Assembly (NCBI GenBank): GCA_001302245.1
Contig: LGYU01000028.1
Location: 1 to 49,721 of the forward strand
Direction of reading: 5' to 3'
DNA from: Chitinophagaceae bacterium PMP191F
GTDB lineage: Bacteria; Bacteroidota; Bacteroidia; Chitinophagales; Chitinophagaceae
DNA: 49,721 nt
Shown: positions 25,312 to 33,617 of the stretch, one piece after another
Layout of the letters: every line of letters starts with the position of its first letter
Numbering within the stretch: position 1 is the first letter of the stretch
The notes under the pieces: generated by a model
What the model saw: the letters and a program-made list of their open reading frames with translations, nothing else
Told to the model about the DNA's origin: nothing
Databases searched by the model: none
Position numbers and translations under genes: made by a program

Positions 25312-26052
25312 TTGCAGCCACCATACCAGATATTTTCCCTGGGCGACTCCGCCGTAACCATTGATTATGGCAATACCATCAGCGAAACACTGAATGAAAA
25401 GGTATTGAATATACAGCAATGGCTGCATACTCACCATTTTGAAGGATTGAAAGATATTGTTACCGCGTACAGTTCGGTTACGCTGGTGTACGATCCTTTT
25501 ATTGTAAGGAAAAGTAACCCGGTTCACGGTACTGTGGCTGAATGGGTAACTGCTTTGCTGCAGAAAGCTGCTGCGCAGGCCGGGGAGCAATTTACTGCCG
25601 GTGAGCGGGTGGTGCGTATTCCTGTTTGTTATGAAGGTATCTATGCTCCCGACCTGGAAGAGCTGGCAGTACGTTCAGCACTTACTATGGCAGAGGTGAT
25701 CCGTTTGCATAATGAACGCGTATACAGGGTGTACATGATCGGCTTTTTACCCGGCTTCAGTTACATGGGTGAAGTGGATCTGCGTATTGCTGTTGCCCGG
25801 AAACAACAGGCTGTGCCGGTAATGGCTGGCAGCGTTGGTATTGCAGGTATACAAACAGGCATTTACCCATTGAATTCACCCGGCGGATGGCATATCATCG
25901 GGCGTACACCTGTAAAGATGTTCGACAGGATGAACAAGGTACCTGCCCGGTTGCAGGCCGGAGATCATGTTCAGTTCTATGCCATTTCACCGGCAGCATT
26001 TGAAGAAGAACAATTAAAAAATTCCATAACAGGAAACGGGCTGATGTCATAA
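25312..26052 (+). CDS. pxpB: 5-oxoprolinase subunit PxpB (KipI/allophanate-hydrolase subunit 1 family)
   Basis: 246 aa from TTG 25312, the usual PxpB length. With PxpA and PxpC it forms the ATP-dependent 5-oxoprolinase that converts pyroglutamate to glutamate. Landmarks: QIFSLGDSAVTIDYG at the N-terminus, YRVYMIGFLPGFSYMGEVD, VPVMAGSVGIAGIQTGIYPL, SPGGWHIIGRTPVKMFD. There is no ATG in the right place. The open frame continues upstream to 25189, but that 41-codon stretch is Cys/Phe-rich and unlike the family, so I take TTG 25312 with moderate certainty. First gene of the pxpBCA-transporter operon, 24 bp before pxpC. Confidence 0.88.
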   Translation: MQPPYQIFSLGDSAVTIDYGNTISETLNEKVLNIQQWLHTHHFEGLKDIVTAYSSVTLVYDPFIVRKSNPVHGTVAEWVTALLQKAAAQAGEQFTAGERVVRIPVCYEGIYAPDLEELAVRSALTMAEVIRLHNERVYRVYMIGFLPGFSYMGEVDLRIAVARKQQAVPVMAGSVGIAGIQTGIYPLNSPGGWHIIGRTPVKMFDRMNKVPARLQAGDHVQFYAISPAAFEEEQLKNSITGNGLMS

Positions 26053-26076
26053 ACAGCACAGCCCTGCACATGAAAC

Positions 26077-27066
26077 ATGTCAGTTACAGTAATTAAACCC
26101 GGCATACTGGATACGCTGCAGGACCCGGGCCGCTATGGGTACAGCCATTGGGGCATCAATCCCGGTGGGGTTATGGATACCTATGCCGCACGGGTAGCCA
26201 ATATGCTGGTGGGCAATGACAGTAAAGAGGCGGTGCTGGAAGTGCATTTTCCTGCGCCACAATTATTATTTGAACAACATGCCCTGATTGCTGTAACAGG
26301 TGCTGATCTTTCTGCTACGCTGAATGATGAGCTGGTGCCGATGTGGCACCCGGTAGTGGTGCGGAAGAATACCGTATTGCATTTTCCCAAATGGCAGCAG
26401 GGCGCCCGTTGCTACCTGGCAGTACACGGAGGATTTAATATTCCGCGGTGGCTGGATAGTTACAGTACCCATCTGAAAGCGGGTGCTGGCGGTTTTGCCG
26501 GTCGTAAACTGGAAAAAGCAGATGAGTTGAAGTTTAAGGATAGTATGCTGTATGTGCCCGGTCTGTTGCCCGACGGAAAAGATTATCGTGTATTGAAATG
26601 GCGTGCAGGAACCGGCAAAACATACGAACATCCCAACGAGATCTGCTTTGTAAAAGGTCATGAATGGGAATTACTGACGCCTGCGGCACAAAAAGAACTG
26701 CAGGAAAATAATTTTAGCATCCATCCTTCATCCGACAGAATGGGATACCAGTTGCGTGGCGCACCCTTACAGGTAACTGAACACAAAGAACTGGTATCTT
26801 CCGGTGTGAGCTTTGGTACCATGCAGTTATTGCCAGACGGACAACTGATTGTGCTGATGGCAGATCACCAGACAACAGGTGGTTATCCGCGTGTAGGACA
26901 TGTTGTATCGTCACACTTACCACGACTGGCACAATTGAGACCGGGCGATGCTTTACAATTTTCACTGACAGATATTACCACAGCTGAAGAGTGGTGGCTT
27001 GCGCAACAACAGGAGCTGCATATTTTACAGGAAGCCTGTTTTGAACACCTGAACCAACTGGTATGA
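26077..27066 (+). CDS. pxpC: 5-oxoprolinase subunit PxpC (KipA/biotin-dependent carboxyltransferase-like)
   Basis: 329 aa. Starts MSVTVIKPGILDTLQDPGRY, followed by GYSHWGINPGGVMDTYAARV, the usual family start. Later motifs are LLFEQHALIAVTGADLSATL, SDRMGYQLRGAPL, and VLMADHQTTGGYPRVGHVVS near the C-terminus. Works with PxpB to phosphorylate the 5-oxoproline ring carbonyl. The final ATGA overlaps the start of pxpA by 4 bp, indicating translational coupling. Confidence 0.94.
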   Translation: MSVTVIKPGILDTLQDPGRYGYSHWGINPGGVMDTYAARVANMLVGNDSKEAVLEVHFPAPQLLFEQHALIAVTGADLSATLNDELVPMWHPVVVRKNTVLHFPKWQQGARCYLAVHGGFNIPRWLDSYSTHLKAGAGGFAGRKLEKADELKFKDSMLYVPGLLPDGKDYRVLKWRAGTGKTYEHPNEICFVKGHEWELLTPAAQKELQENNFSIHPSSDRMGYQLRGAPLQVTEHKELVSSGVSFGTMQLLPDGQLIVLMADHQTTGGYPRVGHVVSSHLPRLAQLRPGDALQFSLTDITTAEEWWLAQQQELHILQEACFEHLNQLV

Positions 27067-27833
27067 TCAGTATTGATGTGAACTGCGACATGGGAGAGGG
27101 CTTTGCTAATGATGCGGATATTATGCCTTTTATCAGTTCGGCCAATATTGCCTGCAGTTATCATGCAGGTGATAAAGATACCATGCGCCGCACGGTAGAA
27201 CTGGCATTGCAACACCAGGTAGCGATTGGAGCACATCCATCTTACCCCGACCGGGAAAATTTTGGTCGCACTGATATGCTGGAAAAAGAACTGCAAGCGT
27301 CGGCGTTGCCAGGTATTATCACTGACCAGGTTTGCCTGTTGCAGGAAGTCTGCCATGAAATGGGAGCAGTGCTGCATCATGTAAAACCACATGGTGCTTT
27401 GTACAACAGGGCTGCCCGCGACCATGTAGTGAGTGCACTGATCTGTGAAACGATACGTACTATTGATCCCTCATTATTGCTGTATGGACTCAGCGGCAGC
27501 CGTACGCAGCAGGAAGCGGTGCGCAGCGGGTTGTTTTTTATCAATGAAGTGTTTGCCGACAGAACTTACCAGGACGATGGCAGTCTTACGCCACGTATAC
27601 AGCCGGGTGCGCTGATAGATGAAGATGCTGTGGCATTACAACAGGTGTTGCAAATGGTACAGCAGGGAAGTGTAACGGCGGTTTCCGGTAAAAAAGTGCC
27701 GATACGTGCCGAAACCATTTGTGTGCATGGAGATGGCTCTCATGCGGTAGCTTTTGTAAAAATGATCCACCAGGTCTTTCAGCAGAACAATATTCGTATT
27801 GCTGCTCCTGATCGGAATAATCCCCAAATATAA
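27063..27833 (+). CDS. pxpA: 5-oxoprolinase subunit PxpA (LamB/YcsF family)
   Basis: 256 aa, full length. Signature MISIDVNCDMGEGFANDADI, IACSYHAGDKDTMRRTVELA, VAIGAHPSYPDRENFGRTDM, LHHVKPHGALYNRAARD, and the C-terminal ETICVHGDGSHAVAFVKMI. This subunit hydrolyses the phosphorylated ring to glutamate. It overlaps pxpC by 4 bp. The transporter gene follows after 23 bp. Confidence 0.95.
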   Translation: MISIDVNCDMGEGFANDADIMPFISSANIACSYHAGDKDTMRRTVELALQHQVAIGAHPSYPDRENFGRTDMLEKELQASALPGIITDQVCLLQEVCHEMGAVLHHVKPHGALYNRAARDHVVSALICETIRTIDPSLLLYGLSGSRTQQEAVRSGLFFINEVFADRTYQDDGSLTPRIQPGALIDEDAVALQQVLQMVQQGSVTAVSGKKVPIRAETICVHGDGSHAVAFVKMIHQVFQQNNIRIAAPDRNNPQI

Positions 27834-27856
27834 TTTCATATTTCCTGCAACTGTCA

Positions 27857-29074
27857 ATGAGTAATAAAACATCTTCCTCTACGCGGTCGGTTCTTCTTGG
27901 TGCGGCCTTTTTGATGGCCACTTCTGCCATTGGTCCGGGCTTCATTACACAAACTACCGTATTTACCCAAAAGCTGCTGACCAGTTTTGGGTTTGTTATC
28001 CTGATCTCTGTTTTGCTGGATATAGCTGCACAGATGAACACCTGGCGTATCATTACAGTCAGCGGAACGCGTGCGCAGGATCTTGCCAACCAGGTGTTGC
28101 CGGGTGCCGGGCACATGCTTTCTTTTCTGGTGGTATTGGGCGGGCTGGCATTTAATATCGGCAATATATCCGGTGCGGGTATGGGTGTTGACATGTTGTT
28201 TCAACTGGATGCAGATCCGCAACGTCCCGTTATCGGCGCGTGTATCAGCGCTGCCATTGCATTGACCATTTTCTGGGTAAAAGAGGCTGGCGTTGCCATG
28301 GACTGGTTTACTAAAATACTGGGCGTGGTTATGATCGGGCTTACCCTGTACGTGGCTATCTGTTCGCATCCGCCGGTAATGGATGCGTTCAAACATACGT
28401 TTGTGCCGTTGCAGACAGATACCATGGCCATCGTAACACTGGTGGGTGGAACAGTGGGAGGGTATATCAGCTTTGCCGGTGCGCACCGGTTGCTGGATGC
28501 CGGTATTACCGGGCCGCAGCAATTGCCGCGGGTTACACGTAGCAGCGTGCGGGCCATTCTGATGGCTTCTTTAATGCGTGTGTTGCTTTTTCTGGCTGCA
28601 CTGGGTGTAATCTGGGCGGGCAATCATTTGGATAGTGGTAATCCTGCTGCGTCTATTTTCAGTATAGCAGCTGGTCACACAGGTTATATTATTTTTGGTA
28701 TTGTATTCTGGAGTGCGGCTATTACCTCTGTAGTAGGTGCCGCATATACATCTGTTTCGTTCATGAGAACATTGCATCCATTTTTTGATAAATATCAGCG
28801 AATGGTTGTTACAGTTTTCATACTATTTTCTACTTTTAGTTTTATATTGATAGGAGGAAACCCGGTAAAGGTGCTGGTGGTGGCAGGAACCCTGAATGGG
28901 CTGGTATTACCGGTAGCACTGGCGCTGATGTTACTGGCAGCGGTACGTTTACGTACCACACAGCAATACCGCCATCCGGTGTGGATGAGTATAGCAGGTT
29001 GGATCGTAGTGATTGTAATGTGTATCATGAGTATTCATACCTTTGCAACAGATCTTCCGAAATTGTGGAAATAA
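27857..29074 (+). CDS. NRAMP-fold transporter lacking metal-binding motifs (YcsG-like)
   Basis: 405 aa, about 11 membrane helices. The NRAMP core is recognisable from GPGF at 26-29 in TM1 and GGTV at 197-200 in TM6. The canonical TM1 DPGN is replaced by TQKL (37-40) and the TM6 MPH by GGY (201-203), so the protein lacks the residues that bind Mn2+/Fe2+. The arrangement pxpBCA plus this transporter matches the Bacillus ycs-kip locus, where an NRAMP-like gene (ycsG) accompanies the oxoprolinase subunits. I infer uptake of 5-oxoproline or a related acid, not metal. Homology calls will probably say 'divalent metal transporter'. Confidence 0.88.
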   Translation: MSNKTSSSTRSVLLGAAFLMATSAIGPGFITQTTVFTQKLLTSFGFVILISVLLDIAAQMNTWRIITVSGTRAQDLANQVLPGAGHMLSFLVVLGGLAFNIGNISGAGMGVDMLFQLDADPQRPVIGACISAAIALTIFWVKEAGVAMDWFTKILGVVMIGLTLYVAICSHPPVMDAFKHTFVPLQTDTMAIVTLVGGTVGGYISFAGAHRLLDAGITGPQQLPRVTRSSVRAILMASLMRVLLFLAALGVIWAGNHLDSGNPAASIFSIAAGHTGYIIFGIVFWSAAITSVVGAAYTSVSFMRTLHPFFDKYQRMVVTVFILFSTFSFILIGGNPVKVLVVAGTLNGLVLPVALALMLLAAVRLRTTQQYRHPVWMSIAGWIVVIVMCIMSIHTFATDLPKLWK

Positions 29075-29401
29075 GAAAGGCATAACAGTATACAGAAAAC
29101 TTATATTTGTTCCGGTAGCTGCTGCTATTTGGTTAATTTCCGGTTATTGTGCATAAACAAACCGTGCTGCTTATCCCGTTATCCATAATTTAGGTATAGT
29201 TTTTGAAAAATTAATGTTAACCGCCCGGTTCAATCACATCTTATATTATTCACAATAGTTCTTTCGTTTCATGTGCATCAAGAGAAGCCTGACTCAAGTG
29301 GTTGAGCAGGCTTTTTTGTTATATATCACTCCTTCACAGAAACAAGAGCGCATACGGATACACACAGGTAATGCCCATATATTCAGATCTGTTTTTTCCG
29401 G
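29075..29401. other. Intergenic region between transporter gene and yajQ
   Basis: No gene supported. It contains a terminator at 29286-29318, about 210 bp after the transporter stop. A short transcript in that interval is possible, but no clear promoter was found. Confidence 0.5.
29286..29318 (+). terminator. Rho-independent terminator
   Basis: AGCCTG-a-CTCAA, loop GTGG, TTGAG-CAGGCT, then TTTTTT. Stem 11 bp with one bulged A. It probably ends the pxp operon or a small RNA lying before it. Confidence 0.85.
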
Positions 29402-29433
29402 TTGCGGCAATCTGCGATAAATTTTTACATTTG
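29402..29433 (+). promoter_or_regulatory. Promoter of yajQ
   Basis: TTG at 29402-29404, a 21-bp spacer, then a perfect TACATTTG (TAnnTTTG) at 29426-29433. The ATG is at 29478. Confidence 0.7.
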
Positions 29434-29477
29434 CTGTCGGTTTAGCTTTTCATTTGAATACTTTCAAACCTTTCACT

Positions 29478-29969
29478 ATGCCATCATTTGATATTGTTAG
29501 CAAGGTAGATGCACAGGCGCTGGATAATGCAGTGAATGTTACTACCAAAGAGATCACTAATCGCTTTGACTTTAAAGGCTCACATGTATCTATACAGCTT
29601 GATAAGAAAGAGTTTCTGCTGAAAATTGAAACAGAAGACGACATGAAGATGCGTCAACTGATTGATGTATTGATCAACCGTGCACACAAGCAGGGTATTG
29701 CCCCTGAGGCTTTTGATATGTCGAAAGAATCTTACCAGAGTGGCAAGCTGACCAAACAGGAAGTATCTGTACGGAACGGTCTTAAACAGGAAGATGCCAA
29801 GAAGGTAATAAAAATTATAAAAGACTCCGGGTTGAAAGTACAGGCGCAGATCATGGATGATATGGTGCGTGTAACCGGCAAAAAGATCGACGACCTGCAG
29901 GAGGTGATCAAGCTATGCCGCACATCAGAACTGGGTATTCCTTTACAGTATGAGAATATGAGAAGCTAG
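29478..29969 (+). CDS. YajQ-family nucleotide-binding protein
   Basis: 163 aa. MPSFDIVSKVDAQALDNAVN and EITNRFDFKGSHVSIQLDKK are the YajQ signature; the C-terminus is TSELGIPLQYENMRS. Cytoplasmic protein with two ferredoxin-like modules. Members bind nucleic acids or nucleotides, and some bind c-di-GMP; no Bacteroidota function is established that I know of. ATG 29478 is chosen over the upstream TTG 29454 because homology starts at MPSFD and the promoter element is at 29426-29433. Confidence 0.94.
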   Translation: MPSFDIVSKVDAQALDNAVNVTTKEITNRFDFKGSHVSIQLDKKEFLLKIETEDDMKMRQLIDVLINRAHKQGIAPEAFDMSKESYQSGKLTKQEVSVRNGLKQEDAKKVIKIIKDSGLKVQAQIMDDMVRVTGKKIDDLQEVIKLCRTSELGIPLQYENMRS

Positions 29970-30350
29970 GGGTAAGTTATAAGTTGTAGGTTTTAAGTGG
30001 AATATAGCTGCGAGTTGATACAAGGTGTTAGCATGTCAGGTTTTAGCGAAAGCGGAGTTAGTGGTGTAGATGGAAATACAGCCTCGGGCCACAAGCCCAT
30101 CTTATCAACTTCTCTCCTTGAACCTTGCGTCTTGTATCTTATTTCTTTCTCTGCCTTCGCTTTCCACATTTTATACCCGTTTATGTCAAAAAACATTTAC
30201 GGACGGTATTTTGCCCTTTGCATTATTTCAAAATTCCCTATATTGCCATTAGTTGACGCAGGACAGTACTTTATTACAACGAAAGCCGTAAAAAAATCAT
30301 TTGGTGCAACACGGATATTGCTGTAATTTCGCCGTTTTGTAAAAAATAAT
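29970..30350. other. Intergenic region between yajQ and bL31
   Basis: No gene supported. It begins with low-complexity repeats (taagttataagttg). It contains an AACCTTGCGTCTTG stretch (30121-30134) related to the AAGGCGCAAGG family. The 109-codon open frame here is judged spurious. Confidence 0.5.
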
Positions 30351-30354
30351 TTCT

Positions 30355-30372
30355 GTACGGCAAAATCCGTAC
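30355..30372 (+). promoter_or_regulatory. Inverted repeat in the bL31 leader
   Basis: GTACGG-caaaat-CCGTAC, a perfect 6-bp inverted repeat 20 bp before the L31 start codon. It could form an RNA hairpin for autoregulation or be a DNA operator. Confidence 0.5.
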
Positions 30373-30392
30373 TTCTTCTAAATCAAAGAGAT

Positions 30393-30644
30393 ATGAAAAA
30401 GGGCATTCATCCCGAAAATTATCGGTTCGTTGTATTTAAAGACATGAGTAACGGGCAAACCTTCCTGAGCCGCTCTGCTGCTTACAGCAAAGAGACTTTA
30501 AAATGGGAAGATGGTAATGAATATCCGCTGATTAAGCTGGAGATTTCAAGTACTTCTCACCCGTTCTTTACAGGTCAGAAAGTACTGGTAGACACTGCTG
30601 GTAGAATTGATAAATTCAAGAAACGTTACGAGAAGAAAAAATAA
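30393..30644 (+). CDS. rpmE2: 50S ribosomal protein L31, type B
   Basis: 83 aa. [20 protein letters not shown], then [31 protein letters not shown] in two segments. The CxxC zinc-binding motif of type A L31 is absent, so this is the zinc-independent form. Single gene, followed by a terminator at 30689. Confidence 0.97.
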   Translation: MKKGIHPENYRFVVFKDMSNGQTFLSRSAAYSKETLKWEDGNEYPLIKLEISSTSHPFFTGQKVLVDTAGRIDKFKKRYEKKK

Positions 30645-30688
30645 TCTTAACTTCAAGATAAATTTTTTGTTTTTCATGGCTATACTTT

Positions 30689-30718
30689 CCCTTTCCCATT
30701 CTTGGGAAGGGGATTTTT
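30689..30718 (+). terminator. Rho-independent terminator of rpmE2
   Basis: CCCTTTCCCA (30689-30698), loop TTCT, TGGGAAGGGG (30703-30712): 10 bp with one G-T pair, followed by ATTTTTG. Confidence 0.88.
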
Positions 30719-30840
30719 GTTTATAACCCTGCCTGTTCCTTTCTCCAACAGGGATAATGAACCCTCACCAGTAAATACCCGGCACAACTATTTAGTGCTT
30801 TTTGTTTTACAACACCTGCTAAAAACAGTAGCTTTAAAAC

Positions 30841-31884
30841 ATGAAACCAGTATATCTTACTGATAAAGAACTACGTAGCCACTTATTTCCATTTGCAGAA
30901 ATCCGCCCGGTAGCCGATATCAGGGTGGGGATCCTCACCATCAGACAAAAATGGGAGTTGTTATTGCAACAACCTGTACAATTGTTGACCGATGATACCG
31001 CCATTCCGGAAGAGGCCATTGTGTTTGCGGCCAATATATTACCCGGTCGTGCTTTTGTAGAATCGTTGCAGCAAAGTGAAGAGCCTGATTACACCAAGGT
31101 GAAGATACTGCAATATCCCTGGCATATTTTCCAATTGAATGATATGGCCCTGCGCGAAGATTTTGAACTGTTAACCAAAGGCAGGCAATCGGCACCAATC
31201 CCGGATTCGGTACAAACAGTAAATCCATCAGCCATTTTTATTGAAGAAGGCGCGGTATTGCAGCATTGTATACTGAATGCTGCTGCAGGGCCTGTTTATA
31301 TAGGTAAAAATGCAGAAGTGATGGAAGGCTCCTGTATACGTGGCCCATTTGCTTTGTGCGAAGGTGCAGTGGTAAAAATGGGAAGCCGTATTTATGGAGC
31401 CACCACTATTGGTCCTTATAGTGTGGCAGGTGGAGAGATCAAGAACAGTATGATTATGGGATATACTAATAAAGCCCATGATGGTTACCTGGGCGATGCG
31501 GTGCTGGGCGAATGGTGTAACCTGGGCGCGGGTACTTCCAATTCCAATCTTAAAAATACCGTAGGAGATGTGCAGGTATGGCACCAGGCCAGCGGCAGTT
31601 ACATTAACGCAGGAATGAAATGTGGTTTGCTGATGGGCGATTATTCACGCGCAGCTATCAACACCTCGTTCAATACAGGTACGGTAGTGGGTATCTGTGC
31701 GCATGTATTTAGCAACGGACTTACTACTAAACTAATTCCCTCCTGTACATGGGGACAAGAGCCGTATGAGTTTAAAAAAGCATTGCGTGATATTGGCAAC
31801 TGGAAAAAATTAAAAAATCAATCGCTTACAGAAACGGAAATACAACGATTGAAACATATTTTTGGCAGAGATAGCGAAATATGA
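30841..31884 (+). CDS. GlmU-like putative sugar nucleotidyltransferase (left-handed beta-helix)
   Basis: 347 aa. The N-terminal part (MKPVYLTDKELRSHLFPFAE, then RPVADIRVGILTIRQKW) is the signature of the Bacteroidota GlmU-like family (TIGR03991). The C-terminal part from about 140 consists of hexapeptide repeats forming a left-handed beta-helix (VYIGKNAEVMEGSCIRGPFA, GYLGDAVLGEWCNLGAGTSN). Predicted role is nucleotidyl and/or acyl transfer to sugar phosphates for cell-envelope precursors; activity is not proven. It precedes tpiA on the same strand, with a 176-bp gap. Confidence 0.88.
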   Translation: MKPVYLTDKELRSHLFPFAEIRPVADIRVGILTIRQKWELLLQQPVQLLTDDTAIPEEAIVFAANILPGRAFVESLQQSEEPDYTKVKILQYPWHIFQLNDMALREDFELLTKGRQSAPIPDSVQTVNPSAIFIEEGAVLQHCILNAAAGPVYIGKNAEVMEGSCIRGPFALCEGAVVKMGSRIYGATTIGPYSVAGGEIKNSMIMGYTNKAHDGYLGDAVLGEWCNLGAGTSNSNLKNTVGDVQVWHQASGSYINAGMKCGLLMGDYSRAAINTSFNTGTVVGICAHVFSNGLTTKLIPSCTWGQEPYEFKKALRDIGNWKKLKNQSLTETEIQRLKHIFGRDSEI

Positions 31885-32060
31885 GGTTGGCAGTCTATAA
31901 TCAATGTTGTGTAGTTAAGAGCTTTGATTCAGGGATGAGGAAACCTGCCGGGGGATTTACACCGTGGCTGGTGTATTCATCAGGCACTAACTAAACGACA
32001 TTGAATCCAGAACGCTGACGTCATACCTCAGTCATCATTACAATAACCATCATCAAATTT

Positions 32061-32825
32061 ATGCGTAAACAAATTGCAGCCGCAAACTGGAAAATGAATT
32101 GCACCTATCTGCAGGGAGAAAAATTACTGAATGATATTTTAAGTGCTAAAGTATCACTGACACCGGCACAGGAAGTGATCTTTGCGGTGCCTTTTCCTTA
32201 CCTGATCATGGCTGGCAGTGAAGTGGCGAATGAACGGGGATATTTTGTAGCTGCACAGAACTGTTATAATAAAAAATCAGGTGCATACACCGGTGAAGTG
32301 TCCACCGAAATGTTACATTCAATTGGTATTAAATATTGTGTTATCGGGCACAGTGAGCGTCGTGAATATTTCCAGGAAAGTAACCAGGTACTGGCAGAAA
32401 AACTAAACCTGTGTCTGGAAAGTGAAATAACACCCATTTTCTGCTGCGGAGAGCCATTGAGTATCCGTGAAGCAGGTACGCAGAATACATTTGTAGAAAC
32501 ACAATTACAGGAATCATTGTTCCACTTGTCTGAAACCGATATTCAGCGTATTGTAATTGCTTATGAACCTATCTGGGCAATTGGTACCGGCAAAACCGCT
32601 ACAGCCGCACAGGCACAGGAAATGCATGCGCACCTGCGTGCGGTACTGGCTGCAAAATATGGTGCACAGATAGCTGGCAATATTTCTATTTTATATGGCG
32701 GCAGTGTAAAAGGCAATAATGCAAAAGAACTGTTTGCCAATCCTGATGTGGATGGGGGCCTGGTAGGCGGCGCTTCTCTGAATGCAGAAGAGTTTGTAAC
32801 CATCATCAAAAGCCTGAAGGTATAG
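32061..32825 (+). CDS. tpiA: Triosephosphate isomerase
   Basis: 254 aa. Interconverts DHAP and G3P in glycolysis. Active-site residues are visible: Asn9 and Lys11 in AANWKMN, His97 in VIGHSERREYF, Glu169 in IAYEPIWAIGTGKTA. Phosphate-binding loop GGSVKGNNAKELF and C-terminal VDGGLVGGASLNAEEFV are present. Followed by a terminator. Confidence 0.98.
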   Translation: MRKQIAAANWKMNCTYLQGEKLLNDILSAKVSLTPAQEVIFAVPFPYLIMAGSEVANERGYFVAAQNCYNKKSGAYTGEVSTEMLHSIGIKYCVIGHSERREYFQESNQVLAEKLNLCLESEITPIFCCGEPLSIREAGTQNTFVETQLQESLFHLSETDIQRIVIAYEPIWAIGTGKTATAAQAQEMHAHLRAVLAAKYGAQIAGNISILYGGSVKGNNAKELFANPDVDGGLVGGASLNAEEFVTIIKSLKV

Positions 32826-32867
32826 TATACAGTATTGCAGCTATGTCTGCAGTGTTTTGCGATATTG

Positions 32868-32904
32868 AAAATGACGTGTGGATCTCTGCACGTCATTTTT
32901 GTTT
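32868..32904 (+). terminator. Rho-independent terminator of tpiA
   Basis: AAAATGACGTG (32868-32878) pairs perfectly with CACGTCATTTT (32889-32899) around a 10-nt loop, then TTGTTT. About 43 bp after the tpiA stop. Confidence 0.85.
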
Positions 32905-33012
32905 ATAATGATCCTGGTTCTTCTTCGCATTGTTAATACACTGGTAAAAATGGGTGTTTTGCTGGTGGGAGCATAAAAATTAACTAACTTGATAGAGAGG
33001 AGAACATGGGGT

Positions 33013-33459
33013 ATGGAAACTATAGCAACACTGGCCCTGCTGCACAGTCAGCATATGGCCGATCGTCAACAATGTTCCTGTATTTTTGATGCTATCGGAC
33101 AGGACAAAGACAGCGCTACACTTCAGCATTACATGCTTACCTTCTGGAAGAACGATCTGCAAAAACATATTGATGCTGAGGATCATATTCTGTTACCTTT
33201 TCTGCATCTTCATCGTTTCAACAGCAGTTATATCCACATTCTGCATCGCGAGCATGATACCATGCGTGTGCTGGCCCAGCGTTTACCACTGCTGAACGGC
33301 AATGGCACCAGCTTTTGTAAAACCTTTGCACGGATGATCGATGAGCATACCAGCTTTGAAGATGAAGTGCTGTTTCAAAAAATGGAGGAAATGATTGATG
33401 CACGCGACCTGGTAAAGCTGGAACAGGCTATGAAGCGTGAAACAGTGGGGATGGAGTAA
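33013..33459 (+). CDS. Hemerythrin-like domain protein
   Basis: 148 aa. A compact hemerythrin four-helix protein with likely iron ligands His14 (HSQHMADRQ), His52/Glu56 (QKHIDAEDHILLPFLHLH), His79 (ILHREHDTMR), and His112/Glu116-Asp117-Glu118 (IDEHTSFEDEVLFQKME). Second protein of this type in the window (see 23137). ATG 33013 is preferred over TTG 32989, which lies before the conserved start. Probably involved in oxygen, NO or iron response. The stop is followed at once by a repeat. Confidence 0.82.
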   Translation: METIATLALLHSQHMADRQQCSCIFDAIGQDKDSATLQHYMLTFWKNDLQKHIDAEDHILLPFLHLHRFNSSYIHILHREHDTMRVLAQRLPLLNGNGTSFCKTFARMIDEHTSFEDEVLFQKMEEMIDARDLVKLEQAMKRETVGME

Positions 33460-33499
33460 AAGGCGCAAGGTACAAGGGTTAAGGTACAGGGTTTAAGGT
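33460..33499 (+). repeat. AAGGCGCAAGG-type dispersed repeat
   Basis: AAGGCGCAAGGTACAAGGG, then TTAAGGTACAGGGTTTAAGG, directly after the hemerythrin stop codon. The related AAGGCGCAAGGTTAAG forms the end of the histidine kinase gene (37849-37866). Confidence 0.55.
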
Positions 33500-33561
33500 G
33501 CAAAACGTTTGTGCTTATGGCATGTTTGAATACTTGCTATAAGCAGGGAAGAGTTGTGTAA

Positions 33562-33592
33562 TTGCCATTACTCCTGAAATGCGCTATTTTTG
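33562..33592 (+). promoter_or_regulatory. Promoter of the flippase gene
   Basis: TTG at 33562-33564, a 20-bp spacer, and a perfect TATTTTTG at 33585-33592, flanked by GCGC on both sides. It lies inside the upstream extension of the open frame and so supports ATG 33618 as the true start. Confidence 0.75.
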
Positions 33593-33617
33593 GCGCAGTA
33601 AAGGAGTATACTACAGC

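Noticed and set aside
29997-30326. 109-codon plus-strand ORF between yajQ and rpmE2
   Set aside because: Low complexity, Phe/Ser-rich, built from intergenic repeats; no family pattern.
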